Assembly: GCA_944323775.1 (NCBI GenBank)
Contig: CALUTT010000023.1
Location: forward strand, 1 to 64,000
From: an uncultured Bacteroidales bacterium
GTDB lineage: Bacteria > Bacteroidota > Bacteroidia > Bacteroidales > UBA932
Length of the DNA stretch: 64,000 nucleotides
Reading direction: 5' to 3'
The notes below the pieces were generated by a model, which saw only the letters and a program-made list of their open reading frames with translations, did not search any database and was not told where the DNA came from. Below are positions 25,701 to 35,536 of this stretch, one piece after another; the first letter of the stretch is position 1, and the number at the start of each line of letters is the position of its first letter. The position numbers and the translations under genes were made by a program.

Positions 25701-25732
25701 AAAAAAAGGCGGCAGGCACAAGGCCTGCCGCC
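25701..25732 (-). terminator. Rho-independent terminator of dnaK
   Basis: On the minus strand a perfect 10-bp GC-rich stem (GGCGGCAGGC pairing with GCCTGCCGCC, 5-nt loop; 25732-25708) is followed by seven T residues (25707-25701). It stands 36 bp after the dnaK stop. Confidence 0.85.
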
Positions 25733-25768
25733 AATCTTCAAACCATAAATCAATATCAGAGACTGTTA

Positions 25769-27676
25769 TCAGTTGTTTCCGTAGTCAGGCTGAGGTCCCT
25801 GAGGATCTCCCTGAGGGTTCTGAGGTCCCTGAGGTCCCTGAGGACCGCCCTGCTGAGGGCCACCCTGTCCCTGTCCTGCCTTGGCCATGTCTTCAGAAGC
25901 TGCATGCCATGCTGCCTCAAGCTCGGAGTTGAACCTGTCTATGTCGGCAATGTTCTTCTCGTCCACGGCTTTCTTCAGGCCGTTGCAGGCTGACTCGATA
26001 GCTGACTTCTTGTCAGAAGGGATCTTGTCACCGTAATCCTTGAGGTTCTTCTGGGTCTGGAAGACCATTGCATCCGCAGCGTTGATCTTCTCCACCCTTT
26101 CACGCTCGGCCTTGTCGGCAGCCTCGTTGGCCTTTGCCTCGTCACGCATCCTCTGGATTTCAGCGTCACTAAGGCCGCTGGAAGCCTCGATACGGATATG
26201 CTGCTCTTTTCCTGTAGCCTTGTCCTTTGCGGAGACACTCAGGATACCGTTTGTATCGATATCGAATGAAACCTCGATCTGAGGCACTCCACGCGGCGCA
26301 GGAGCAATACCGTCAAGATGGAACACACCTATCTGCTTGTTGTCCTTTGCCATGGGCCTTTCTCCCTGCAGAACCCTGACCTCAACGGAAGGCTGGTTGT
26401 CCGCCGCAGTAGAGAAGACCTGCTCCTTGTGGACAGGAATAGTCGTGTTGGCATCGATGAGCTTCGTCATCACTCCGCCGAGAGTCTCGATACCGAGTGA
26501 AAGCGGGGTAACATCGAGCAGGAGGACATCCTTGACATCACCTGCAAGCACACCGCCCTGGATTGCGGCACCTATCGCTACGACCTCATCAGGGTTGACG
26601 CTCTTGTTAGGCTCCTTTCCGAAGAAGTTCCTGACAAGCTCCTGAACCTTAGGAATACGTGTAGAACCACCTACGAGCAGCACTTCGTCAATATCGGAAG
26701 CGTTCAGGTGAGCATCCTGCAGGGCCTTGCGGCAAGGCACGATGGACCTCTGGAACAGATCGCCGCAGAGAGCCTCGAACTTGGCACGTGTAAGAGTCTT
26801 TACAAGGTGCTTCGGCATTCCATCGACAGCAGTGATATAAGGCAGGTTGATTTCGGCGCTGGCAGCGCTTGAAAGCTCAATCTTGGCCTTTTCGGCAGCT
26901 TCCTTGAGCCTCTGGAGAGCCATCGGGTCCTTCTTGAGGTCGATTCCGCCGTTCTCGGTAGCGAACTCGCGTGCAAGCCACTCGATGATGGCCTGGTCGA
27001 AATCGTCACCTCCGAGGTGGGTATCACCGTTTGTTGACTTGACTTCGAACACACCGTCTCCGAGTTCAAGTATGGAGATATCGAAAGTACCGCCGCCCAA
27101 GTCATAGACGGCAACCTTCATGTTCTTGTTCTTCTTGTCCAGACCATATGCAAGAGCCGCCGCCGTAGGTTCGTTGATAATACGCTTTACCTCCAGGCCT
27201 GCGATCTTGCCAGCTTCCTTGGTGGCCTGACGCTGTGAGTCAGAGAAGTACGCAGGGACTGTAATGACAGCCTCGGTGACCTCCTGGCGCAGGTAGTCTT
27301 CCGCCGTCTTCTTCATCTTCTGGAGGATGATGGCAGAAATCTCCTGAGGAGAGTACTGGCGTCCGTTAATCTCGACACGGGGAGTGTTGTTCTCACCGCG
27401 CACTACATTGTACGGTACGCGCGCTATTTCGTTTCCGACCTGGTCGTATGTCTCGCCCATGAATCTCTTGATGGAGAATATGGTGTTCTTCGGATTAGTG
27501 ATTGCCTGACGCTTTGCAGGGTTGCCGACCTTGCGCTCTCCGTTGTCGGTGAATGCGACAACTGAAGGAGTGGTGCGGGAGCCCTCTTCGTTGATAATCA
27601 CGGTAGGCTGGTTGCCTTCCATCACGGCTACGCATGAGTTCGGAGGTCCGAGGGCAATTCCAATAATCTTTCCCAT
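25769..27676 (-). CDS. dnaK: Chaperone DnaK (Hsp70) with altered phosphate-binding motif
   Basis: 635 aa. Nearly all of Hsp70 is canonical: [57 protein letters not shown], the linker region [17 protein letters not shown], the substrate-binding domain and the helical lid. The exception is residues 8-12. The first phosphate loop, normally IGIDLGTTNS, reads [10 protein letters not shown], with Ala8 (GCC), Pro11 (CCT) and Pro12 (CCG) in place of the Mg-coordinating Asp and two phosphate-binding Thr. The frame is otherwise intact. The tail is Gly/Pro/Gln-rich and does not end in the common EEVK type. DnaK folds proteins with DnaJ and GrpE, which are not in the window. As read, ATP use should be impaired; a sequence error or local variant must be excluded. 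Confidence 0.95.
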   Translation of the reverse strand: MGKIIGIALGPPNSCVAVMEGNQPTVIINEEGSRTTPSVVAFTDNGERKVGNPAKRQAITNPKNTIFSIKRFMGETYDQVGNEIARVPYNVVRGENNTPRVEINGRQYSPQEISAIILQKMKKTAEDYLRQEVTEAVITVPAYFSDSQRQATKEAGKIAGLEVKRIINEPTAAALAYGLDKKNKNMKVAVYDLGGGTFDISILELGDGVFEVKSTNGDTHLGGDDFDQAIIEWLAREFATENGGIDLKKDPMALQRLKEAAEKAKIELSSAASAEINLPYITAVDGMPKHLVKTLTRAKFEALCGDLFQRSIVPCRKALQDAHLNASDIDEVLLVGGSTRIPKVQELVRNFFGKEPNKSVNPDEVVAIGAAIQGGVLAGDVKDVLLLDVTPLSLGIETLGGVMTKLIDANTTIPVHKEQVFSTAADNQPSVEVRVLQGERPMAKDNKQIGVFHLDGIAPAPRGVPQIEVSFDIDTNGILSVSAKDKATGKEQHIRIEASSGLSDAEIQRMRDEAKANEAADKAERERVEKINAADAMVFQTQKNLKDYGDKIPSDKKSAIESACNGLKKAVDEKNIADIDRFNSELEAAWHAASEDMAKAGQGQGGPQQGGPQGPQGPQNPQGDPQGPQPDYGNN

Positions 27677-27706
27677 AATATCTGATACTTTTACAAATTA
27701 CACAAT

Positions 27707-27736
27707 TAGGCGCCCTTCGCGATGGAAGGACGCCTA
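27707..27736 (-). other. Imperfect inverted repeat between guaA and dnaK
   Basis: TAGGCG, one mismatch, then CCTTC pairs with GAAGG and CGCCTA around a 6-nt loop (11 of 12 positions pair). It lies 30 bp upstream of the dnaK start and 57 bp after guaA. It could end guaA transcription, although no T run follows on the minus strand, or it could be part of the dnaK leader. It does not match the CIRCE operator of HrcA. Confidence 0.4.
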
Positions 27737-27792
27737 TACCGTAATCAAAAGCTTTGCCACGGCCAAATGCGTGACATTTTGTCAGAATGATG

Positions 27793-29322
27793 TCATTCCC
27801 ATTCGATGGTTGCCGGCGGTTTGGAAGAGATATCATAGACTACTCTGTTGACTCCGCGCACCTTGCGTATGATCTCATTGGAGACATCCGCAAGGAACTC
27901 GTACGGGAGATGCACCCAGTCGGCAGTCATTCCGTCAACCGAGGTCACCGCACGGAGAGCCACCGTGCTCTCATAAGTCCTCTCGTCACCCATCACGCCT
28001 ACGCTGCGGACGGGAAGGAGCATGGTCCCTGCCTGCCATACGGAATCATACAGCCCGTAGGAATGAAGCTTCTCCATGAAGATGGCGTCAGCTTCCTGCA
28101 GGACTGCAACCTTTTCCGGAGTAACTTCTCCGAGCACCCTAATAGCCAGTCCAGGACCAGGGAAAGGATGACGTCCGAGGATCTTCTGGTCGAGCCCGAG
28201 AGCCTTGCCCACCCTGCGCACCTCATCCTTGAACAGGAGGCGCAGAGGTTCGACGACCTTCAGATTCATCTGTTCAGGGAGGCCTCCGACATTATGATGG
28301 CTCTTGATTGTCGCAGAATGCCCCTTGAAAGCAGAGGATTCGATGACATCAGGGTAGATGGTACCCTGTGCAAGCCACTTTGCATCAGAGAACTTCCTTG
28401 CCTCTTCGGCAAACACTTCCACAAAATCACGGCCGATGATCTTGCGCTTGGTCTCGGGATCGCTCACTCCTGCAAGGTCGGAAAGGAACCTGTCGGCAGC
28501 ATGTACGCCGACTACATTCAGGCCCATGCCCTCATAGGAACGCATCACATCGGAGAACTCGTTCTTGCGCAACAGCCCGGAATCGACGAAAATGCAGTGC
28601 AGCCTGCGTCCTATCGCCCTGTGAAGCAACAGGGCAGCGACACTGGAGTCGACACCGCCGGACAGGCCGAGAATCACCTCGTCAGAGCCAAGCTGCCCGG
28701 ACAGAGAAGCAACCGTGGACTCTACGAAGTTCTCCGCAGTCCAGTCCCCCTTGCAGCCGCAGATGCCGAGGGCGAAATTCCTGAGAATCTTCGGACCGCA
28801 TTCGCTGTGATGCACTTCAGGATGGAACTGTATTCCCCATGTGGGTTCGCCGGAAAACCTGAAGGCGGCATTGCAGACTGTCTCGGTCGAGCCGATCACC
28901 TTAGCGTCGGCAGGAAGCCTGGTTATGGTGTCACCGTGAGACATCCAGACCGTAGACCCGGAAGCGACTCCTGAAAGAAGAGGATCCTCCGCGTCAAGCA
29001 CGGACAATATGGCACGTCCGTATTCGCGTGTCCCGACAGAGGCGACCTCTCCGCCTCCGTCACGTGCCAGCCACTGCGCTCCGTAACATATCCCGAGTAT
29101 GGGATAGACTCCGCGAAGGCCTGCAAGGTCAGGCTGCGGAGCATCGGGATCAGTCACTGAAGATGGACTGCCTGACAGAATGACTCCCCTGAGCCCTTCG
29201 TCGGCTGCAGGGATCTTGTCAAAAGGATGGATCTCGCAGTACACGCCGGCCTCACGAAGCTTGCGCGCGATCAGCTGGGTATACTGAGACCCGAAATCGA
29301 GGATAAGTATCTTTTCCGTCAT
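27793..29322 (-). CDS. guaA: GMP synthase (glutamine-hydrolysing)
   Basis: 509 aa. The N-terminal class I glutamine amidotransferase domain has LGICYGAQ with the nucleophilic Cys and [11 protein letters not shown] with the His-Glu pair. The ATP-pyrophosphatase domain has the P-loop [13 protein letters not shown] and [12 protein letters not shown]. The C-terminal dimerisation domain ends TIEWE. It converts XMP to GMP. It is 11 bp after guaB and completes the GMP branch at the end of the purine series. Confidence 0.97.
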   Translation of the reverse strand: MTEKILILDFGSQYTQLIARKLREAGVYCEIHPFDKIPAADEGLRGVILSGSPSSVTDPDAPQPDLAGLRGVYPILGICYGAQWLARDGGGEVASVGTREYGRAILSVLDAEDPLLSGVASGSTVWMSHGDTITRLPADAKVIGSTETVCNAAFRFSGEPTWGIQFHPEVHHSECGPKILRNFALGICGCKGDWTAENFVESTVASLSGQLGSDEVILGLSGGVDSSVAALLLHRAIGRRLHCIFVDSGLLRKNEFSDVMRSYEGMGLNVVGVHAADRFLSDLAGVSDPETKRKIIGRDFVEVFAEEARKFSDAKWLAQGTIYPDVIESSAFKGHSATIKSHHNVGGLPEQMNLKVVEPLRLLFKDEVRRVGKALGLDQKILGRHPFPGPGLAIRVLGEVTPEKVAVLQEADAIFMEKLHSYGLYDSVWQAGTMLLPVRSVGVMGDERTYESTVALRAVTSVDGMTADWVHLPYEFLADVSNEIIRKVRGVNRVVYDISSKPPATIEWE

Positions 29323-29333
29323 GGCCTGGCGCT

Positions 29334-30812
29334 TTACTCTCCCCTTGAATAATTAGGAGTCTCCTTGGTTATCGTTACGTCATGAGGATGGCTCTCTGCC
29401 ATTCCGCTGGCAGTAACCCTGACGAACCTGGCATTCTTGAGCATGTCGAGATTGGCAGCGCCGCAGTATCCCATGCCGGAGCGCAGCCCGCCTACGAGCT
29501 GATATACAGTCTCGCTCAAGGTGCCCTTGTAGGGGACACGTCCGACTATGCCTTCGGGGACAAGCTTGTTCAGGTCAGTCTTGTCCTCCTGGAAATACCT
29601 GTCCTTTGAGCCTGCAGCCATGGCGTCGATGGAACCCATGCCTCGGTATGACTTGAACTTCCTTCCGTTGTAGATTATGGTCTCTCCGGGAGATTCCTCG
29701 GTTCCGGCGAACATCGAGCCGCACATTACGCAGTCACCGCCGGCTGCAAGAGCCTTGACTATGTCGCCGGAGTAACGCAGTCCGCCGTCGGCGATAAGAG
29801 TTGCACCTGAACCCTTGATGGCCTGGTATGCATTGTAAATGGCGGTAAGCTGGGGTACGCCCACGCCGGCAACTATCCTGGTGGTACAGATGGATCCGGG
29901 GCCTATCCCGACCTTGACACCGTCGGCACCGGCCTCCACAAGAGCCCTCGCACCTTCCTCGGTAGCCACGTTGCCGACTACCACGTCGAGTCCGGGGAAC
30001 ACCTCCTTTATCTTCTTGAGCAAAGTCATCACCCCCTTGGTGTGACCGTGTGCAGAATCGAGCACGACGGCATCTACGCCTTCCGCGTCAAGGGCGGCTA
30101 CCCTCTCGAGAGCATCCTTGGTGATTCCGACACCGGCAGCGACACGCAGCCGTCCCTTGCCGTCCTTGCAGGCCATGGGATGGAGCTTCTCCTTGATGAT
30201 GTCCTTGTAGGTTATCAGGCCTACGATCCTGCCGTCTCTGTCAACTACAGGCAGTTTCTCGACCTTGTACTTCTGGAGCACCTTCTTCACATAATCCCTG
30301 TCGGTCTGGGTGTCGAGAATGGTGACCAGCCCCTCGGAAGTCATGGCATCCCTGATCGGAACACTCATGTCCTCCTGGAAGCGCACGTCCCTGTTTGTGA
30401 CGATACCGACCAGGCGTCCGTCTCCGTCAGTGACAGGAATCCCTCCGATATGGTTGTCATGCATGATCTTGAGAGCGTCTCCTACAGTCTGGTTGAGGTT
30501 GATCGTGACAGGATCGTTTATCATTCCGTTCTCGGAACGCTTTACCTTGCGGACCTCGGCAGCCTGGGCGGCTATACTCATGTTCTTATGAATAACGCCG
30601 ATACCTCCTTCTCTTGCAAGAGCGATGGCCATCGGCGCTTCGGTTACGGTGTCCATGGCGGCGGACACTATCGGGATGTTCAGACTGATGTTGCGCGAGA
30701 AGCGGCAACTCAAGTCCACCTCTCTCGGAAGCACTTCCGAATAGGAGGGGATCAGGAGCACATCATCAAAGGTGAGACCCTCTTCAGCAATTTTTTCTTT
30801 AATGAATGACAT
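29334..30812 (-). CDS. guaB: IMP dehydrogenase
   Basis: 492 aa. It begins [20 protein letters not shown], has two CBS domains (about residues 95-215) inserted in the TIM barrel, then [13 protein letters not shown], the catalytic-Cys loop [13 protein letters not shown], and the flap region [10 protein letters not shown]. It oxidises IMP to XMP with NAD+, the rate-limiting step to GMP. It has its own promoter in the tail of the upstream transporter gene, so guaBA may be regulated apart from the purE-L-C-M-N-H series. Confidence 0.97.
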   Translation of the reverse strand: MSFIKEKIAEEGLTFDDVLLIPSYSEVLPREVDLSCRFSRNISLNIPIVSAAMDTVTEAPMAIALAREGGIGVIHKNMSIAAQAAEVRKVKRSENGMINDPVTINLNQTVGDALKIMHDNHIGGIPVTDGDGRLVGIVTNRDVRFQEDMSVPIRDAMTSEGLVTILDTQTDRDYVKKVLQKYKVEKLPVVDRDGRIVGLITYKDIIKEKLHPMACKDGKGRLRVAAGVGITKDALERVAALDAEGVDAVVLDSAHGHTKGVMTLLKKIKEVFPGLDVVVGNVATEEGARALVEAGADGVKVGIGPGSICTTRIVAGVGVPQLTAIYNAYQAIKGSGATLIADGGLRYSGDIVKALAAGGDCVMCGSMFAGTEESPGETIIYNGRKFKSYRGMGSIDAMAAGSKDRYFQEDKTDLNKLVPEGIVGRVPYKGTLSETVYQLVGGLRSGMGYCGAANLDMLKNARFVRVTASGMAESHPHDVTITKETPNYSRGE

Positions 30813-30836
30813 AAGGGCGATATTTTATTTAAACGG

Positions 30837-30867
30837 CAAATTTAGTCATTTTTGGACGGGGTTCAAA
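30837..30867 (-). promoter_or_regulatory. Predicted promoter for guaBA
   Basis: TTTG (30867-30864), a 19-bp spacer and TAAATTTG (30844-30837) on the minus strand. The -33 part lies inside the end of the BASS transporter gene. The leader to guaB is about 24 nt. Confidence 0.7.
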
Positions 30868-31832
30868 TTTTTGTCTTTCCTTTTTTGATACAGCTGATAA
30901 CTGTTGTAGCAGTTGTGCCATATGCTGTAGAAACCTCCCGCGACTGACACCACCGGGGTAAAGTACATGTAGCCGAGCCATATCGCGAACGACGTGTTCT
31001 TCTGGCCGAGAGCCTGTCCGGCTGATATCCTGCAGCGGCTGCGGGCTCCTATCTTCTTGCCGGCCCAGAACTGGAACGCGCATGAAACGAGGGATGCCAC
31101 GCAGATTTCGGCCAGAGGCTCGAGCCCCGAGGTGCTGTGCACCAGGGCACGCGTGCTGAGCAGAATCGCAAGTCCGAGCGATACCGTCCACAGATAGAAA
31201 GGAAGCTCGGTGTACTTTATGATTCGGGCATGCAGGCCGGGGAGAAGATAACGTACCAGCCATGCCAGCAGGCAAGGGAGAATAAGCATCGGGAAGACCT
31301 TAGCGAGAATCTTGAGGAACGCGGTGGAGAATGACACGCCCGCCGAAGGATGAACTAGCGGAACCATCAGCGGAACCAGCACGGCGACAAGCATGTTGAT
31401 GAGCACTGTATAGGTGACGACACCGGCCATGTTGCCACCGAGCTTTCCGGTAATCACGGCACACGCGGTAGCAGTCGGACAGATCAGGCACAGCATCGCT
31501 GACTCGACCCCGTACCTGAACGGAAGTCCGGGAATGAAGGCCAGCATCAGGCCGAGCAACACGAAAAGGCCTCCCTGGATCAAAAGGAGCCAGCCCATCC
31601 ACCTATGGGGGCGCATCTGGTGAGGCTCTATCCTGCAATAGCTCAGGAACAGCATCGCCGACACCAGAAGCGGCTGGAGATTGGTCACAAGTTTCTCGAG
31701 GAAAGGCCCCGCAGAATGGAGCGAGGGGACGGCATGATATGCAAGATATGCCGACGCCCCCGCTATCATACAGAAAATAAGGGCCCAGTCCTTGAGGAAC
31801 TTTCTGACCGTGTACCTGTACTCAGAGGACAT
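30846..31832 (-). CDS. Bile acid:sodium symporter-like (BASS/SBF) transporter
   Basis: 328 aa with about nine to ten membrane spans. The family hallmark ICPTATACAVITGKLGGNMA, and the second core motif GQALGQKNTSFAIWLGYMYF, are the two crossover helices of the SBF fold. The substrate is a small organic anion taken up or exported with sodium; bile acids are not implied by the family name. The start overlaps the purD-folD stop by 11 bp, which couples it to the purine genes. No pathway link is known; it may move a precursor, product or cofactor of this pathway, which is inference. Confidence 0.85.
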   Translation of the reverse strand: MSSEYRYTVRKFLKDWALIFCMIAGASAYLAYHAVPSLHSAGPFLEKLVTNLQPLLVSAMLFLSYCRIEPHQMRPHRWMGWLLLIQGGLFVLLGLMLAFIPGLPFRYGVESAMLCLICPTATACAVITGKLGGNMAGVVTYTVLINMLVAVLVPLMVPLVHPSAGVSFSTAFLKILAKVFPMLILPCLLAWLVRYLLPGLHARIIKYTELPFYLWTVSLGLAILLSTRALVHSTSGLEPLAEICVASLVSCAFQFWAGKKIGARSRCRISAGQALGQKNTSFAIWLGYMYFTPVVSVAGGFYSIWHNCYNSYQLYQKRKDKNLNPVQK

Positions 31833-33996
31833 CCCCGGCCTTTCCCTCCTCCCGGCGCATGAAACACTCCAGAGTATTCTCCATCAGCATCGCTATGGTC
31901 ATCGGTCCAACACCTCCCGGGACGGGGGTTATCCACGAAGCTTTCATGGAAGACGCATGGAAATCCACGTCTCCCACGAGACGGCCCTCGGAATTGCGGT
32001 TCATGCCGACGTCTATCACGACGGCCCCGGGCTTGATCATGTCAGCGGTAACGACGGCCTCCTTCCCCACGGCGACGACAAGGATGTCAGCCTGACGGGT
32101 CAGGGAAGCGAGATCCCTGGTGCGCGAATGCGCTATGACCACCGTGGCGTTTTCATCAAGCAGCAGCTTGGCAACAGGTTTTCCGACTATGTTGCTGCGT
32201 CCGACGACAACGGCCAGCCTGCCTGCAATTTCCGTCCCCGTACTCTTTATCAGGTGTATAATGCCCTTGGGGGTGCACGGCTTTATGCAGTGCGTTCCCA
32301 GCCAGAGCGATCCGACATTCAGAATATGGAAGCCGTCCACGTCCTTGGACTTGTCAATGGCGAAGATCACCCTTGACTCGTCAATGTGGGCAGGCAGCGG
32401 AAGCTGCACGAGAATGCCGTCAACCAGAGGATCACGGTTGAGCGTGTCGATCACCTCCAGAAGCGCGCTTTCCGCGACATCCTCAGGCAGTTCGACAAGC
32501 CTCGAGTCCATGCCGGTGAACGCGGTCGCCTTGACCTTGTTGCGGACATACACGCGGCTCGCCGGATTGTTGCCGACAATGATTACGGCAAGACAGGGCT
32601 TGCGTCCGAAAGCCTTTTCCGCCTCGGCCACACGGCTGCGCACGGACTCCTTGACAGAAAGGGATATGGCATTGCCGTCAATCACACGTCCCACTCCGGC
32701 CTCAAGCGCCCAGTGACCTATGTCGTTGCGGTGGAAAAGATTGTCGCAGCGGATTCCCCCGAGTTCCGAATATGCCCTGTCATGAGCCTCGACAACAGTC
32801 CTGCCTTCGCTGACTACCATCAGCACACGGCCGCCTGCCGTGACGACAGATCCGTCACGCAGTGCCGTGCCCATATGGTATACACGGGTCTTGTCGGACA
32901 CAGTGTCGAGTCCGCAGATCTCTGCCCCCTTGTCATAATGTCCAGGATACCCCTTGGATGCAAGGACGACTCCGAGAGTATATGCCTTCTTCCACCTGAG
33001 GGCAGGGCAAGGCACCCCGCGTGCAATGTCGTCGAACACCTCGAAAATGTCGCTTTCGAGCAGGGGAAGCACCACTTCTGTCTCCGGGTCTCCGAACCTG
33101 GCGTTGAACTCGATTACCTTGATTCCGTCAGGCGTCTTCATTAGTCCGCCGTACAGCACTCCGCTGAGAGGACATCCCTCCTTGACCATGGCTTCTGCCG
33201 TACGGCACATTATCTCGCGGAAAGCGAACTCCCTGTCTTCGTCGGAAATGAAGGGCAGTCCGGTATATGCGCCCATACCTCCAGTATTGGGACCCTTGTC
33301 TGCGTCAAAGGCACGTTTGTGGTCCTGAGAAAGAGGCATCGGGTATACCCTGTCCCCGTCCACAAAGCACATGAACGAAAACTCCGGACCGGTTAGGTAG
33401 TCCTCGACGACCACTCTTCCCTTGCCGAATTCACCGTCGAGAAGCATCATCCTAAGCGCCTGCTCGGCCTCGGCGGAGTCAGAAGCTATCACCACGCCCT
33501 TTCCGGCCGCAAGCCCGTCATACTTGAGCACGGCGGGAAACGGTCTGGAGCGGACATAGGACAGAGCTTCCGTGAAATCCGAGAAAGAACGGTATGAAGC
33601 GGTGGGAATCCCGTATCTGGACATCAGCCGCTTGGCAAACTCCTTGCTGCTCTCTATGCGGGTAGCCTCGGCGCTGTGGCCGAATATCCTCAGACCGCAG
33701 GAGCGGAATTCGTCCACAATGCCGGCCGCCAGAGCGGCTTCAGGCCCGACGACCGTAAGATCCACGGCCTTTGCAAGCGCAAATTCCTTCAAGGCCGCCA
33801 CATCGGTATCGGAAATAGGCACGCACTCAGCCTGCGCGGCAATACCGGCGTTTCCGGGCGCACAGTATATTCTGGACACCCTGGGAGAACGGGAAAGAGC
33901 GTCGACTATGGCATGGCAGCGTCCGCCGCCGCCCACGACCAGGACTGTGGCTCCACCGTCCGCCCCCGGCGTTACAATGTTCTGTCTGGTTTCCAT
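31822..33996 (-). CDS. PurD-FolD fusion: GAR synthetase joined to methylene-THF dehydrogenase/cyclohydrolase
   Basis: 724 aa in one open frame from the ATG at 33996 (4 bp after the purH stop). Residues 16-435 are PurD: TVLVVGGGGRCHAI (usually GGREHA), CAPGNAGI, LKYDGLAAGKGVVIA, QDHKRAFDADKGPNTGGMGA and FNARFGDPETEVVLPLL. Residues 436-724 (31822-32691) are a complete FolD: GRVIDGNAIS, PASRVYVRNKVKA with the catalytic Lys, DGILVQLPLP, KDVDGFH, VVVGRSNIVGKPVA and TPVPGGVGPMT. PurD ligates glycine to phosphoribosylamine. FolD interconverts methylene-THF and 10-formyl-THF, the formyl donor for PurN and PurH encoded just upstream. There is no linker beyond a few residues and no sign of a missing stop. 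No separate purD or folD is in the window. Confidence 0.95.
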   Translation of the reverse strand: METRQNIVTPGADGGATVLVVGGGGRCHAIVDALSRSPRVSRIYCAPGNAGIAAQAECVPISDTDVAALKEFALAKAVDLTVVGPEAALAAGIVDEFRSCGLRIFGHSAEATRIESSKEFAKRLMSRYGIPTASYRSFSDFTEALSYVRSRPFPAVLKYDGLAAGKGVVIASDSAEAEQALRMMLLDGEFGKGRVVVEDYLTGPEFSFMCFVDGDRVYPMPLSQDHKRAFDADKGPNTGGMGAYTGLPFISDEDREFAFREIMCRTAEAMVKEGCPLSGVLYGGLMKTPDGIKVIEFNARFGDPETEVVLPLLESDIFEVFDDIARGVPCPALRWKKAYTLGVVLASKGYPGHYDKGAEICGLDTVSDKTRVYHMGTALRDGSVVTAGGRVLMVVSEGRTVVEAHDRAYSELGGIRCDNLFHRNDIGHWALEAGVGRVIDGNAISLSVKESVRSRVAEAEKAFGRKPCLAVIIVGNNPASRVYVRNKVKATAFTGMDSRLVELPEDVAESALLEVIDTLNRDPLVDGILVQLPLPAHIDESRVIFAIDKSKDVDGFHILNVGSLWLGTHCIKPCTPKGIIHLIKSTGTEIAGRLAVVVGRSNIVGKPVAKLLLDENATVVIAHSRTRDLASLTRQADILVVAVGKEAVVTADMIKPGAVVIDVGMNRNSEGRLVGDVDFHASSMKASWITPVPGGVGPMTIAMLMENTLECFMRREEGKAGDVL

Positions 33997-34000
33997 GATG

Positions 34001-35536
34001 TCAATGCTTGAAATGTCTGACTCCGGTGAACAACATGGTGATTCCAAGTTCGTCAGCCTTGGCTATGGCCTCGGAATCACGTATGCTTCCTCCCGGCTGG
34101 ACTATTGCCGAAACTCCGTATTCAGCGGCAAGCGCAACGGTGTCGTCGAAAGGAAGGAACCCGTCTGAAGCCAGTACAAGGCCGCAGGTGTATCCCGCCT
34201 CGCGAGCCTGCTTCAGGGCAATCTCGGCCGAACCGACTCTGTTGGTCTGACCCGCGCCCACACCTACGGTATGACCGTCCTTGACCACCACAATCGCGTT
34301 GGACTTGACATGCTTGACGATTCTCCATCCGAAATTCAGATCCGACATCTGGGCGTCGCTCGGCTTGGCCGCAGTCACGCACATTTCGGGCACCACCGTC
34401 TCCACGGCGGTGTCGAGATGCTGGGCCAGAAGTCCTCCGTTGACACTGATATACTGCATCGGAGTATCCTTCCATGGAGTCATGTCGACTTCCAGGACCC
34501 TGAGGTTCTTCTTGGTAGAAAGTATCTCGAGCGCTTCAGGAGTGAATGAAGGGGCTATGACTATCTCGAGGAATATCGGTTTCATTCCGCGGGCAACCTC
34601 GGCCGTAAGCTCGCGGTTGACGGCAACGATGCCTCCGTATATGCTGACCTTGTCAGCCTCATACGCAGCCTGCCATGCCTGTTCTATGGTAGGTGCCGCG
34701 GCGGCTCCGCAGGGATTCATATGCTTGAGGGCTACGCAGAAAGGCCCGTCAAAGTCACGTATGACGTTGAGCGCAGCATTGGCATCCTGGATATTGTTGT
34801 AAGAAAGCTCCTTGCCTTGTATCTGACGGGCGAAGGCAAGTGAATATGAACGGGGGCTCGTCTCGGCATAGAACTTTGCGCTCTGGTGAGGATTCTCGCC
34901 ATAGCGAAGTCCCTGCCTGAGGTCATACTCGAGGAAGAGCTTTTCGTTCAGGCCGGCCTGGGCTCTCATGTATGTCGCTATGCAGATGTCATACTCGGCC
35001 GTGTGGGTATAGGCCTTTGCGGACAGGGCAAGCCTGGTGGCATCGCTCGTCCTGCCCTCGCGCGAAAGTTCTCCAAGGACAATGTCATAGTCCTCGGGGT
35101 CGCAGATTACAGTGACATCCTTCCAGTTCTTGGCCGCACTGCGGAGCATCGAGGGTCCGCCGATATCGATGTTCTCGATGGCGTCCTCCATTGTAACGCC
35201 CGGAGTGGAGACCGTCTCACGGAAAGGATAAAGGTTGACGCACACCAGATCTATGGTGTCTATCCCCTCTCTGGAAAGCGTCTGCATATGCTCGGGGTCA
35301 TCCCTGCGGGCAAGCAGACCTCCATGAATCTTTGGATGCAGGGTCTTCACCCTGCCGTCGAGAATTTCCGGAAATCCGGTCACGTCGCTGACGGCAACGG
35401 TATGTATGCCGGATTCCTCCAGAAGCCTGCGGGTTCCTCCCGTAGCGATAATCTCCCAATCAAGGCGGACAAGGCCGCCGACAAAATCGACAAGGCCTGT
35501 CTTGTCGCTAACGCTGACCAGTGCTCTTTTTTTCAT
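34001..35536 (-). CDS. purH: Bifunctional AICAR transformylase/IMP cyclohydrolase (PurH)
   Basis: 511 aa. The N-terminal cyclohydrolase domain begins ALVSVSDKTGLVDFVGGL and has TGFPEILDGRVKTLHPKIHG. The transformylase domain has LRYGENPHQSA, GKELSYNNIQDANAA, the catalytic KHMNPCG, SIYGGIVAVNREL and a C-terminal PGGSIRDSEAI. It adds the second formyl group of the purine ring from 10-formyl-THF and closes IMP. Its start overlaps purN by 29 bp, and the PurD-FolD fusion, which should make its cofactor, follows 4 bp after its stop. Confidence 0.97.
   Translation of the reverse strand: MKKRALVSVSDKTGLVDFVGGLVRLDWEIIATGGTRRLLEESGIHTVAVSDVTGFPEILDGRVKTLHPKIHGGLLARRDDPEHMQTLSREGIDTIDLVCVNLYPFRETVSTPGVTMEDAIENIDIGGPSMLRSAAKNWKDVTVICDPEDYDIVLGELSREGRTSDATRLALSAKAYTHTAEYDICIATYMRAQAGLNEKLFLEYDLRQGLRYGENPHQSAKFYAETSPRSYSLAFARQIQGKELSYNNIQDANAALNVIRDFDGPFCVALKHMNPCGAAAAPTIEQAWQAAYEADKVSIYGGIVAVNRELTAEVARGMKPIFLEIVIAPSFTPEALEILSTKKNLRVLEVDMTPWKDTPMQYISVNGGLLAQHLDTAVETVVPEMCVTAAKPSDAQMSDLNFGWRIVKHVKSNAIVVVKDGHTVGVGAGQTNRVGSAEIALKQAREAGYTCGLVLASDGFLPFDDTVALAAEYGVSAIVQPGGSIRDSEAIAKADELGITMLFTGVRHFKH

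Noticed and set aside
27707..27736. CIRCE or other HrcA operator upstream of dnaK
   Set aside because: The arm sequence TAGGCG...CGCCTA does not match TTAGCACTC-N9-GAGTGCTAA.
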